28,703 nucleotides of DNA from Cyanobacteria bacterium HKST-UBA02 (GTDB lineage Bacteria; Cyanobacteriota; Vampirovibrionia; Obscuribacterales; Obscuribacteraceae). How positions within the stretch are numbered: the stretch's first letter is position 1; each line of letters starts with the position of its first letter. Location of the stretch: the NCBI GenBank assembly GCA_020431945.1, contig JAGQHH010000472.1, positions 1 through 28,703 on the forward strand, written 5' to 3'. This document shows positions 7,481 through 14,718 of the stretch, in pieces. The position numbers and the translations under genes were made by a program. The notes below the pieces were generated by a model. That model was not told the origin of the DNA, searched no databases, and was given only the letters and a program-made list of their open reading frames with translations.

Positions 7481-8092
7481 ATGTGCATGAACCAGATTGG
7501 TATCATGGGCGGTACCTTCAACCCGATTCACAACCTGCATCTCCTGGTCGGTCAACTCGCCCGGGAGCAGCACAATCTCTCGAAAGTGCTGTTCATCCCA
7601 TCCGGTAGCCCCCCTCACAAGAAGGAGGGCTTGCTCGGGCGGGAAGAGCGTTTCGAGATGGTCGAGGCAGGCATCGAAGCCGAAACCGGATTCGAAGCAT
7701 GCAGGCTGGAGATCGATCGCCCCGGGACGACCTGGTCGATCGACACTCTTTACGAGCTGACCGAACTCTACAGAGGCGAGGTCCGGCTCAACTTCATCAT
7801 CGGAGACGACAATCTCCGGGTTCTGGCAGACTATGACCGGCGCGATGAGTTTCTCTCTCTCTGCCGCATCCTGGTCTGCCCGCGTCGGTACAAGAACACC
7901 GCCTACCGGCGGCGTATCTGGAGAAAGATGGTGCCGGGCGCTGATATGGCGTTCATCGATTGCCCCCTCTTTCCGCTCTCCTCCACCATGGTGAGAGACT
8001 GGATCGCAGCAGGACGCTCGGTGCGTTATCTCGTACCGGCAAGGGTCCACTCAATTCTTTCCGGTAGCGGCTATTACCGGAACCGTCCCTGA
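7481..8092 (+). CDS. nadD: nicotinate-nucleotide adenylyltransferase
   Basis: This 203-residue protein has all NadD landmarks: GGTFNPIHNLH (residues 10-20, the HxxH nucleotide-binding motif H17/H20), the substrate loop IPSGSPPHKK (39-48), TTWSIDTLYEL (83-93), FIIGDDNL (105-112) and the C-terminal SSTMVRDWI (167-175, the ISSTxxR motif). NadD adenylates nicotinate mononucleotide to deamido-NAD in NAD synthesis. The motif usually reads HNGH; here it is HNLH, which keeps both His residues. The start may be 7481 or the third codon at 7487; the ribosome site is weak (GGGAA). It lies in an operon with a NADAR protein and an MFS exporter, an unusual setting for nadD, which more often sits near proB, obgE or rsfS genes. 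Confidence 0.9.
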   Translation: MCMNQIGIMGGTFNPIHNLHLLVGQLAREQHNLSKVLFIPSGSPPHKKEGLLGREERFEMVEAGIEAETGFEACRLEIDRPGTTWSIDTLYELTELYRGEVRLNFIIGDDNLRVLADYDRRDEFLSLCRILVCPRRYKNTAYRRRIWRKMVPGADMAFIDCPLFPLSSTMVRDWIAAGRSVRYLVPARVHSILSGSGYYRNRP

Positions 8093-8103
8093 GGGTCACG
8101 ACT

Positions 8104-8523
8104 ATGAAACATTCCTTCAACACCCCCTGCGATCGCAACTCCTGTTTGTGCGCATCCGGCGATGCTGGCCAGCCGACCAGAGTCATCCATGCCGGACTCG
8201 AGTACACCGCCGGCGGCGAGAAGCACTGCGACTCCATCGAGATCACGGTGCCGGCAAGTTTTCACCGCGGCCAATGGCTCAGCGCCCTGACCTGCGCCAC
8301 CCGCCGGATCATCACTCCGACCGGCGCCCGCTACGGGGTCCTGAAGTTCCGCCTGGATGGAAGCGACAAGCTTCTCTCCGTACTGGAGGTGCTCTCTGAC
8401 CTCTGGTACCGGATCACCTGGCGCGGCACCCAGTACACCGGGAGCCACTTCGTGCCGATCTGGCCCGGTCCGATTCCGGTGCCGCCTCCGGCGCCCGCCA
8501 GCGCTCAAGCCGCTCTTGCTTGA
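8104..8523 (+). CDS. unknown protein with Cys-rich N-terminus and Pro-rich tail
   Basis: This 139-residue protein follows nadD by 11 bases and is probably the last gene of that operon. It opens with a polar segment holding three Cys (TPCDRNSCLCASG), has a central domain of mixed beta character (RVIHAGLEYTAGG, ITVPASFHRGQWLSALTCAT, LWYRITWRGTQYTG), and ends in a proline-rich tail (PIWPGPIPVPPPAP). There is no signal peptide or membrane segment. Codons end almost always in C or G, more strongly than in the operon's earlier genes. I recognise no family. Its stop codon is part of a hairpin (8519-8551). Confidence 0.65.
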   Translation: MKHSFNTPCDRNSCLCASGDAGQPTRVIHAGLEYTAGGEKHCDSIEITVPASFHRGQWLSALTCATRRIITPTGARYGVLKFRLDGSDKLLSVLEVLSDLWYRITWRGTQYTGSHFVPIWPGPIPVPPPAPASAQAALA

Positions 8524-8583
8524 GAGGGACAGTCTGAGCCTGTCTCTCAAGTCACCCCCCGGTTTTCTTTTCGACAGCCGGGG
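8519..8583 (+). other. tandem hairpins between 8104 and 8615 genes
   Basis: The first hairpin (8519-8551) is an 8-bp outer stem CTTGAGAG/CTCTCAAG with an ACAG/CTGT inner stem and includes the stop codon. The second (8557-8583) is CCCCGG/CCGGGG. Neither has a T-tract at its 3' end. They may act as an mRNA-processing or stability element rather than a full terminator. Confidence 0.45.
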
Positions 8584-8614
8584 CCGAACGACCCAGAATC
8601 ACTAAGGAAGAATC

Positions 8615-9532
8615 ATGTGCATCTCAATCGCACCCGTCAGCTTCGGAAACACCGTCACCGGTCTCTATGAGGCCGACGACAAGACCCACGTCATCTTCTA
8701 CCAGAACGTCGTCAGCCAGAAGGGCGCTTCCACACCTGTGACCAGGACGCGTTCACGTCGCGGCGCTACTGCCCCGTCCAACTGGACCGGCAGAAAAGCC
8801 AGCGGCAACGCCCTGGTCATCCCGATAATGACCGACGACTTCAAGAGCATCCGCTTGCTCAGCGATACGGCGGACACCCCTGACCTCCTGGCCGACGTGC
8901 GCCGCTCCCTGCAGCCGCCGCGCCGGCGCTCCCGTGGTAGCCTGCGCGGCTCCAAGGGGATGAGCGACCAGGTGATCATCCAGCAGTTCGACATCTACAC
9001 CCTGGTGCTGGCCCCGCACGCCTCGCTCATCCCGGACGCCATCAAGAAGGTCCCTGCCGCCAAGCGACCGCCGCTCGAGCAGGAGCTCTTCAACCAGCTC
9101 GAAGCCTGGTACGACTGCCCCTTCGCAGTCGCCTGCTTCAGCGACGCCGACGCGGGCGAGTCCAAGCCGGTGGCCTACGCCTATTCGCCCAAGTACCCGG
9201 ACTACTTCATGATCTACACCCTCGATGGCCACGACGGTTCGGTTCCGAACCTCGATGCCGTCGTGGACCTGGATCACACCGTCTTCGCCGGCAGCTACCG
9301 CATGGACGGCGGCAAGTCCGTCGCCTACTCCGACGAGATCCCGGCCGGGCTCGAGAAGTTCGTGCCCAGGTCCGTGGTCGGCAAGGCCTTCCCCAAGGGT
9401 ACCCGCATGATTAACGGTGACATCGTGGTCGCCGTCGAGGACGTCGTCGCGGGTCGCTTCTCGGCGTTCCGGGCGGTTCCGCCCAATGCCGGCGAGCGTG
9501 AGCCCCTGACTCTCGCGGACGCGGAGCGCTGA
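8615..9532 (+). CDS. unknown 305-residue protein starting Met-Cys
   Basis: The protein starts MCISIAPVSFGNTVTGLYE. The Met-Cys start would expose an N-terminal Cys after methionine removal, as in Ntn-hydrolases, but no other Ntn motif is clear. An Arg/Ser-rich stretch around residues 40-60 and a second near 100-112 (QPPRRRSRGSLRG) flank a small domain (NALVIPIMTDDFKSIRLL). The C-terminal half is globular: residues 125-185 carry YTLVLAPHASLIPDAIKKVP and WYDCPFAVACF, followed by a DGHDGSVPNLDAVVDLDH segment. It looks like a conserved soluble family, but I cannot name it. AAGGAAG lies 6-7 bases before the ATG. It is bounded by hairpins on both sides, so it is likely its own transcription unit or partly read through. 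Codon use is strongly C/G-ending. Confidence 0.7.
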   Translation: MCISIAPVSFGNTVTGLYEADDKTHVIFYQNVVSQKGASTPVTRTRSRRGATAPSNWTGRKASGNALVIPIMTDDFKSIRLLSDTADTPDLLADVRRSLQPPRRRSRGSLRGSKGMSDQVIIQQFDIYTLVLAPHASLIPDAIKKVPAAKRPPLEQELFNQLEAWYDCPFAVACFSDADAGESKPVAYAYSPKYPDYFMIYTLDGHDGSVPNLDAVVDLDHTVFAGSYRMDGGKSVAYSDEIPAGLEKFVPRSVVGKAFPKGTRMINGDIVVAVEDVVAGRFSAFRAVPPNAGEREPLTLADAER

Positions 9533-9558
9533 GCCCGAAGCACCGGTAAGACTCACCG

Positions 9559-9593
9559 GGAGGAGGGGCTGCTCCGGCAGCTTCTCCTCCTTT
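9559..9593 (+). terminator. terminator-like hairpin after the 8615 gene
   Basis: A continuous 14-bp stem (GGAGGAG, two G-T wobbles, GCTGC / GCAGC, CTCCTCC) with a 4-base loop is followed by only TTT. It is a stable stem with a weak T-tract, so termination may be partial. Confidence 0.6.
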
Positions 9594-9623
9594 CACGAAA
9601 CCAGGAAAAACGGAGCTAACACA

Positions 9624-11720
9624 ATGCGCTTAGCCAGTGTTATCGCTCTCTTCATCCTGCTTGCAGGCAGTCTGGGCGCAGCCCAGGCAGCCACCAGGCA
9701 GGAGGCCGACTATCACCGCATCTACCAGACGGTGAAAGACAGAGCCGTGAACGGCACTGCCGAACTGCCCGCCCTCGAGCACAAGTTCGACGGCAAACTC
9801 AATTCCGACCGGGACCTGGGCCAAGCTCTCGACGAGCTGATGGCCTCCGTAAACGGCCGGGTCCTCACCCCCGGGGAATCAAGGGCACACCTGGCCCGGG
9901 TAAACAGCAGCTTCATCGGTCAGGGCCTCTCCTACAAGCAGGAGAGCGTGATCGGCGACCGCGGCATTCTCATCAAGACCGTCTTTGCCGACTCCACCGC
10001 CGAGAATGCCGGTCTCGAACCAGGGGACCGGATCATCAAGGTAGACGGCGCCGCCATCGAAGGTCTATACATCGGCGATGCCTCGGAGAAAATCCGCGGC
10101 ACCGAGGGGACCTCGGTCTACCTGACCGTGGAGCGCGAAGGCAACCTCATCGAGCTTCCAGTGCAACGCGACCTGGACGAGACAATCGGCGTCGAGATCG
10201 AGAATGACCAGCCTGTCACCATCTATGCGGTAAGCTGGGTCTACCATGACAGTCCTGCCGAGAAGGCCGGCCTGGTCAAGGACGACATCATCATCGCCAT
10301 CGATGGCACGAGCACGTCTTCCATGGACTCGAGCGAAATCACTGCCCGACTGGGCAAAGACGAGCTCGGGAAGCAAGTCGCCATCACCGTCAAGCGGGGC
10401 AGCGAGACTCTCACTGTCAATTCCACCTCCGGTCTGGTGCCGAGCTGGGACCTGACCTTCGGCTTCGAAGGGCAGTCCGGCGGCTATCAGAACGACCTGG
10501 AGTATAACCGGGCGATTTTCACCATCAAGAACGTCGACTGGTCGGGCATGGACAGGATGCTGAACGCATTCGTCAAAGACCTCGGCGACTATCCCGGAGC
10601 AGTCATCGACCTCCGGGGCGCCCGGGGCGACGATCACCTCGCTGCCGCCCGCATAGCCGCACGCTTCGTGAGTGACGACCGCGTCCTCTTCGGCGTGGTC
10701 GAACGGCGCGACGGCAAGGACGTCAACATCGTCTATGCCATCAAAAGCGGTGCCCTGGTGAAAAACACCGACGGCACCGAGGAGATCATCGAGACCGTCC
10801 CGGACCCATACAAGGGCAAAATCGTCCTCCTGGTGAACGGCGACACCGCCGGCACCGCCGAGGCTCTCGTCCTGTCCCTGCGCGATGCAGGACGGGCAGA
10901 GGTTGTGGGCGGCTCCACAGCCGGCGTATCCGTAGTGAACGCCACCACCGACCCGACAGGAGGCATCGAGGTCAGCTTCCCCGCGGCCCGTCTCCTGACC
11001 GCCTCGGCGGCGGAGTTGAAGTCCATCGCACCGGACCGCAGGATTCTCTCCGGCGACAAGAAAGCCGCTGCCGTCAAGGTCCTTGCCGGCAAGGAGTGGT
11101 ACGAGTCGCCGGACACAATAGTCCTCGCCATGGTCACGCTTTTCGCCCTGGTGATTCTCGGCCTGGTCGCCCTGAGTGCCCGCCGCAAAGCTGGACAGAA
11201 GACGCCCGAGCCCGAAGAGCCGCCGGCAAGCGAGCCTGAGCCCGAGACAAATCCCGAGCCGGGACCGAGGAAGAGAGCCAGTCCCTGGCTTCTCCTCCTC
11301 CCCCTGCTCCTTGTCGCAGGCATCTTGACCCTGCCGATGATCCTCGACCGAGCCATCAACGGCCCCCCGGCGGGAGCCCACGGCAAGGTCATCGTGACGC
11401 TCTACACCGACAGCAAGGACAGCAGCGAAACAAGCATCCTGCAACAGAAAGCGGTAGATGAGCTGGCGTCGGAATATAACGGCGCAATCGAATTCGTCAC
11501 CGTCGATGTGGGCAAGACCCCGGACCCGGACGTCACCGATGTCCCCTCGGTGCGGGTGAGCAAGATCTGGTACGACGCTAGCGGCAAAGAGATCTCGAAG
11601 AGCTGGCAGCAATCGGGAAAGATTCCCAAGCGCCACCTCGTCCAGATGATCGACAACACCGCCTCGTCAAACAGGCAAGGCTGGCCCGACATCGACATCA
11701 AGCGCACCAAGCGCCCGTGA
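9624..11720 (+). CDS. envelope PDZ/S41-like pseudoprotease with thioredoxin-like C-terminus
   Basis: This is a 698-residue protein. Order of parts: signal peptide (1-22, ending AAQA); PDZ domain 1 (about 108-180, ENAGLEPGDRIIKVDG); PDZ domain 2 (about 197-268, EKAGLVKDDIIIAIDG); an S41/CtpA-type core (about 295-475, with AVIDLRGARG and LLVNGDTAGTAEAL); one TM helix (498-518); a Pro/Glu-rich linker (526-550); a second TM helix (554-574); and a thioredoxin-like domain (587-678) with a VPSV cis-Pro site but no CxxC. In CtpA the catalytic Ser and Lys lie 25 residues apart in TASASE and YGKG. The aligned positions here, also exactly 25 apart, are Gly410 and Val435. Protease activity is therefore unlikely and a scaffold role is inferred. 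A GGAG site lies 8 bases before the ATG. Confidence 0.8.
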   Translation: MRLASVIALFILLAGSLGAAQAATRQEADYHRIYQTVKDRAVNGTAELPALEHKFDGKLNSDRDLGQALDELMASVNGRVLTPGESRAHLARVNSSFIGQGLSYKQESVIGDRGILIKTVFADSTAENAGLEPGDRIIKVDGAAIEGLYIGDASEKIRGTEGTSVYLTVEREGNLIELPVQRDLDETIGVEIENDQPVTIYAVSWVYHDSPAEKAGLVKDDIIIAIDGTSTSSMDSSEITARLGKDELGKQVAITVKRGSETLTVNSTSGLVPSWDLTFGFEGQSGGYQNDLEYNRAIFTIKNVDWSGMDRMLNAFVKDLGDYPGAVIDLRGARGDDHLAAARIAARFVSDDRVLFGVVERRDGKDVNIVYAIKSGALVKNTDGTEEIIETVPDPYKGKIVLLVNGDTAGTAEALVLSLRDAGRAEVVGGSTAGVSVVNATTDPTGGIEVSFPAARLLTASAAELKSIAPDRRILSGDKKAAAVKVLAGKEWYESPDTIVLAMVTLFALVILGLVALSARRKAGQKTPEPEEPPASEPEPETNPEPGPRKRASPWLLLLPLLLVAGILTLPMILDRAINGPPAGAHGKVIVTLYTDSKDSSETSILQQKAVDELASEYNGAIEFVTVDVGKTPDPDVTDVPSVRVSKIWYDASGKEISKSWQQSGKIPKRHLVQMIDNTASSNRQGWPDIDIKRTKRP

Positions 11721-11727
11721 TTTTGTC

Positions 11728-11790
11728 GGTCGGTTCCGCATTCGGAGCCGACCGCCTGCAACAAAGGAGTCGGCAACCACTGCCGGCTCC
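11728..11790 (+). other. tandem hairpins between the pseudoprotease and thioredoxin genes
   Basis: The first hairpin (11728-11753) is an 11-bp stem (GGTCGGTTCCG with one wobble) and loop CATT. The second (11766-11790) is a 10-bp stem (GGAGTCGGCA with one wobble) and loop ACCAC. Neither is followed by a T-tract. They probably protect or modulate a shared mRNA rather than end it. Confidence 0.5.
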
Positions 11791-11829
11791 ATCTCTTCAA
11801 ATTGCTCTGACGAGCAAGGAACCAAGAAA

Positions 11830-12393
11830 ATGTCCAACACACATAAGCTCTACGCGGCGATCATTGTCGCCCTGCTGGCAGTCACTGTGGTGGCTGTCAA
11901 TGTCATGAACTTTCGGGCACGTTCTTACACGTCGCCCAACGTTGTTTCGGTGACCGAAGCGAACTTCGAGCAAGAAGTCGTGGATGCCACCACGCCGGTG
12001 ATCATCTTTGCCCACGCCCCGGGCTGCGATCCCTGCGACGCGTATCGGCCGGTCTTCCATCACGCCGCCGATGACAATGTCGGCAAGATCAAGTTCGTCT
12101 CCGTGGACCTCAAGGCCAACCCGCACATCGCGCAACTCTTCGGACTGCGTTCCGTGCCGGTGACGATCTATCTGAATCCCCAGGGCGGCGGCCGCTTCCT
12201 CGCCGGTGGCGTCCCCGGAGCCCTGAGCAAGGATCAGCTCGAAAGGCTGCTCCAGGCATTCCAGGATCCGAACGCGCCCCTCATGGAGATCAACATCGAG
12301 AAGACACCTGCGACGCCGGCTCAGCCGACGGCACCGGACGTACAACCCGATGTACAACCAGATGTTCAGCCCGACAACCAGACGGGAAACTGA
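11830..12393 (+). CDS. membrane-anchored thioredoxin-like protein
   Basis: This 187-residue protein has an N-terminal membrane anchor (residues 7-25) and a thioredoxin fold with a CDPC active site (C66-C69, in HAPGCDPCDAY). It also has FVSVDLKANPHIAQLFGLRSVP with the cis-Pro at 110, and VTIYLNPQGG. A Pro/Gln-rich tail repeats PDVQ three times near 169-180. Such proteins reduce or shuttle disulfides of envelope proteins; the anchor places the active site outside the cytoplasmic membrane. It lies directly behind the S41-like gene, whose own C-terminal thioredoxin-like domain has no cysteines. The two may form a complex in which only this protein is redox-active (inference). AAGGA lies about 11 bases upstream. 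Confidence 0.85.
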   Translation: MSNTHKLYAAIIVALLAVTVVAVNVMNFRARSYTSPNVVSVTEANFEQEVVDATTPVIIFAHAPGCDPCDAYRPVFHHAADDNVGKIKFVSVDLKANPHIAQLFGLRSVPVTIYLNPQGGGRFLAGGVPGALSKDQLERLLQAFQDPNAPLMEINIEKTPATPAQPTAPDVQPDVQPDVQPDNQTGN

Positions 12394-12415
12394 TCGGTAT
12401 CACCGACATTAAAGT

Positions 12416-12459
12416 GAGATCACGCCACTCGAGGTAATGCTCGGAGCTTACGTGATCTC
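12416..12459 (+). repeat. 9-bp inverted repeat hairpin
   Basis: GAGATCACG and CGTGATCTC are perfect inverted copies, with a CTCGAG...CTCGGAG substructure between. It immediately precedes a full terminator, making a double hairpin at the end of the thioredoxin transcript. Confidence 0.55.
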
Positions 12460-12465
12460 GCTACT

Positions 12466-12510
12466 CAGAGACGGTGGCGCGGCATATGCCGTTCCACCGT
12501 CTCTCTTTTT
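12466..12510 (+). terminator. intrinsic terminator after the thioredoxin gene
   Basis: A 10-bp stem GAGACGGTGG / CCACCGTCTC, with a GGCATATGCC palindrome in the loop, is followed by TCTTTTT. Confidence 0.9.
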
Positions 12511-12547
12511 ACTATCAATTACTATTAGCTCTTATAGTATAATTCAA

Positions 12548-12596
12548 ATAGAAAGAAACACCGAGGTCCGGACCTGGCACAAGCCGGTATCGGACC
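12548..12596 (-). terminator. probable terminator of the RNase / 76-residue gene unit
   Basis: On the minus strand GGTCCG and CGGACC pair across a 20-base loop and are followed by TCGGTGTTTCTTTCTATTT. It lies about 20 bases after the stop codon at 12617. The T-tract is interrupted, so strength is uncertain. Confidence 0.45.
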
Positions 12597-12616
12597 CCGA
12601 TGAATCTTTTCTGCGA

Positions 12617-12847
12617 TCAGTCGCAGCTGGCGGCACAGGACCAGGTGGCCTGGTAACCGCCTTCGACTTCCTTGCAGTGGAAGTCGAAGAAGTCGTAGCC
12701 GAGGGGGCTGTAACCCGCCTCGGACTGCGCTTTGCGGGCATCCGACCAGGTAATCGGCTCTGCCGATACGGTGGATTCCCAGTAGATTCGGCTGCTGATG
12801 CCCAGACCCGTCTTACGGACCTGGTGAGCCTGGATTTTCGCCGTCAT
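12617..12847 (-). CDS. small unknown protein downstream of the beta-CASP RNase
   Basis: This 76-residue soluble protein is rich in aromatic residues and has three Cys (58, 71, 75). Segments include ISSRIYWESTVSAEPITW, SPLGYDFFDFHCKE and GGYQATWSCAASCD. I know no family. AGGAG lies about 9 bases before the ATG at 12847. The gene begins only 23 bases after the RNase stop codon on the same strand, so co-transcription is likely. The close-set C-terminal Cys pair could bind metal or form a disulfide, but nothing proves it. Confidence 0.65.
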   Translation of the reverse strand: MTAKIQAHQVRKTGLGISSRIYWESTVSAEPITWSDARKAQSEAGYSPLGYDFFDFHCKEVEGGYQATWSCAASCD

Positions 12848-12870
12848 GGCAAATCATCTCCTGTGGCTAC

Positions 12871-14355
12871 TCAGAGCTCGAAGCTCTGCCTCGAATGAGG
12901 GATGTTGACTTTCCAGCCTGGCAGCGCTTCCCTGATATGCTGCCGGAACTGCGACAGCGCATCGGGATCGCCATGAACCAGGAGCAATCGCTCCGGTCTT
13001 TTCGCGAACTGCTTGAGCCAGGCGATGATCTCGCTATAGTCGGCGTGACCGGAATAGTCGGACATGTATTCGACAGTGGCGCGAACCTCTACCGGTTTCC
13101 CGTGGATCAGGACCGAGGATGGCTTCTCGTTTACCAGAGTGTGGCCGAGAACGCCGGTCCCCTGATAGCCGACGAAGATCACGCTGTTATTGCTGCCGGG
13201 AAGTCGCTTCTCCAGATGGGCGAGGATGCGCCCACCGGCGGCCATGCCACTGCTGCCGATGACAATCACCGGCTCGCGAGCCGGTTTGTCCAGGGCGCGA
13301 GAGTCGGACCAGCGCCGGCATTCTTTGTAGCGCGGCGTGGCAAACGGATCGATCCCGGCATCGACCAGGGTGCGTCCCCGGTCATTGTAGAGATTCTTGT
13401 GCTTGCGGTGAACCTTGGTGGCCTCGATAGCCATGGGGCTATCGACGAATACCGGAATCTCCGGGATTCGTCCGGCGGCCATCAGCTCACGCAGGTCGTA
13501 CAGCACCGTCTGCACTCGTCCCACAGCAAAGGCGGGAATAGTGATGACGCCGTATCCGTTCTCGCGGTGGCGATTCTTGGCCCGGCGATAGGCGCGATTG
13601 ATCAGCCCGGCGAGATACTCGAGACGGTCCCGCTTCTGATGAAGCTTGTTACCGTATGTCGACTCGCTGATGATCAGATCGGCCTGGCGAACCGGTTGCA
13701 AATTGCCGATGATCGGCATGTCCGCTCGACCGACGTTGCCGGTGAAGCAGATCGTCTTCTTCGCTTTGCCCCTGCCGATGGTGACAGAGACGACAGCTGC
13801 GCCCAGGATATGGCATGCTTCCGTGAGCTTCACGGTGATGCCGCCTCTCATCTGGTAGCTGCGCCCGTAGGACCAGACCTTTATCCGTGAAAGGCTGGAC
13901 CGGGCATCGGCTGCCGTATAGAGAGGCTTGACCCGGCGCCCCTTACCCTTGAGCGCGGCGTTCTCCCTGTCGGCAGCCAGCTCTTGCAGGCGACCGGAAT
14001 CAGGCAGAAGAAAGCGCAACAGGTCTCGGGTAGCGGCATGGGTATAGGCGAATCCCCTGAAGCCGTCTTTGATGAGCTTCGGGAGATAGCCGCTGTGATC
14101 GATGTGGGCGTGACTGATGATGACAAAGTCGATGTCACCAGCAGTGATACCCCGCGGCAGGCGATGACTCTTGTTGATATTGTCATTCTCCTGATGCATA
14201 CCGACATCGAGCAGGAATCGTGTGACACTCGGACCGTCGATGACTTCGACGAGATTGAGCGAACCGGTAACTTCGCCGGCAGCTCCGAGCGTGTGTATCT
14301 TGATTTTCGGCGGCTGACTGGGGCTCGTCTTCCGCTCTGGTCTTGTTTTTCTCAT
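12871..14355 (-). CDS. beta-CASP metallo-beta-lactamase-fold RNase (CPSF73/YSH1-like)
   Basis: This 494-residue protein has the metallo-beta-lactamase motif SHAHIDHSG (H82, H84, D86, H87) and the next ligand His in EACHILGA (H182). The beta-CASP elements are IPAFAVGRVQTVL, VDSPMA (304-309), IGSSGMAAGGRI (367-377), SGHADY (H437) and LVHGD (H461). Family members are endo/exo-ribonucleases that process RNA. The position usually held by a metal-bridging Asp (SGD/TGD) reads TGNVGR, with Asn at 207. That could weaken the second metal site, although I cannot exclude that a subfamily naturally has Asn. The ATG at 14355 follows AAAGGA by 5 bases; the longer frame adds a low-quality N-terminus. The basic N-terminus (MRKTRPERKTSPSQPPK) may help RNA binding. 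A 76-residue gene follows. Confidence 0.85.
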   Translation of the reverse strand: MRKTRPERKTSPSQPPKIKIHTLGAAGEVTGSLNLVEVIDGPSVTRFLLDVGMHQENDNINKSHRLPRGITAGDIDFVIISHAHIDHSGYLPKLIKDGFRGFAYTHAATRDLLRFLLPDSGRLQELAADRENAALKGKGRRVKPLYTAADARSSLSRIKVWSYGRSYQMRGGITVKLTEACHILGAAVVSVTIGRGKAKKTICFTGNVGRADMPIIGNLQPVRQADLIISESTYGNKLHQKRDRLEYLAGLINRAYRRAKNRHRENGYGVITIPAFAVGRVQTVLYDLRELMAAGRIPEIPVFVDSPMAIEATKVHRKHKNLYNDRGRTLVDAGIDPFATPRYKECRRWSDSRALDKPAREPVIVIGSSGMAAGGRILAHLEKRLPGSNNSVIFVGYQGTGVLGHTLVNEKPSSVLIHGKPVEVRATVEYMSDYSGHADYSEIIAWLKQFAKRPERLLLVHGDPDALSQFRQHIREALPGWKVNIPHSRQSFEL

Positions 14356-14470
14356 GGTAGTCCTTTCTGCCGAAACGCGATGGGCTCTCGAGAGAACCGC
14401 TCGTGCTCGGCTTCTTGCGAGAAAAGCCAAGAGCGCACGTGGCCCCGTACGACCGAGGAGCAAACGCCGA

Positions 14471-14613
14471 TGGTGAGAGCATCACCAAGAGTGCCTCGAA
14501 AGGCACCCACTCTTGTACTGTTATTGGGCAGGCTGGTCCGATCGATAAATGTCCGGAGATGCAAAAGCACCTCGGAGATCATGATTCATGTGTGGAATTA
14601 GTCGACCAGCCTG
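14471..14613 (-). ncRNA. candidate structured leader of the RNase mRNA
   Basis: Three nested or tandem structures lie 116-258 bases upstream of the RNase start. They are TGGTGA/TCACCA (14471-14487), CAAGAGT/ACTCTTG enclosing GCCT-CGAA-AGGC (14486-14515), and a perfect 10-bp inverted repeat CAGGCTGGTC / GACCAGCCTG (14529-14538 and 14604-14613) that closes a 65-base loop. The strand is inferred from the neighbouring gene; the same stems could form in a plus-strand RNA. Confidence 0.35.
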
Positions 14614-14700
14614 TATTTCCAGAATTCAAAAACTAAATGACAACCCACTCTAACATCACACCCCCGCATGACAATCTCAAAAAGGGCTCATAAGCCACGC

Positions 14701-14718
14701 CTTGACACCTTCTTGACA
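14701..14718 (+). promoter_or_regulatory. tandem CTTGACA direct repeat, response-regulator-like site
   Basis: Two identical 7-mers CTTGACA are separated by CCTT, giving an 11-base period. This 7+4+7 geometry is that of PhoB/OmpR-family binding sites, though the sequence is not a known consensus. Each copy also contains a perfect -35 hexamer TTGACA, but no good -10 lies 16-18 bases downstream of either. Confidence 0.3.

Noticed and set aside
10065..11636. 523-residue minus-strand frame
   Set aside because: Antisense shadow of the PDZ/S41-like gene, produced by high GC content.
12895..13890. 331-residue plus-strand frame
   Set aside because: Shadow of the beta-CASP RNase, whose motifs are all on the minus strand.
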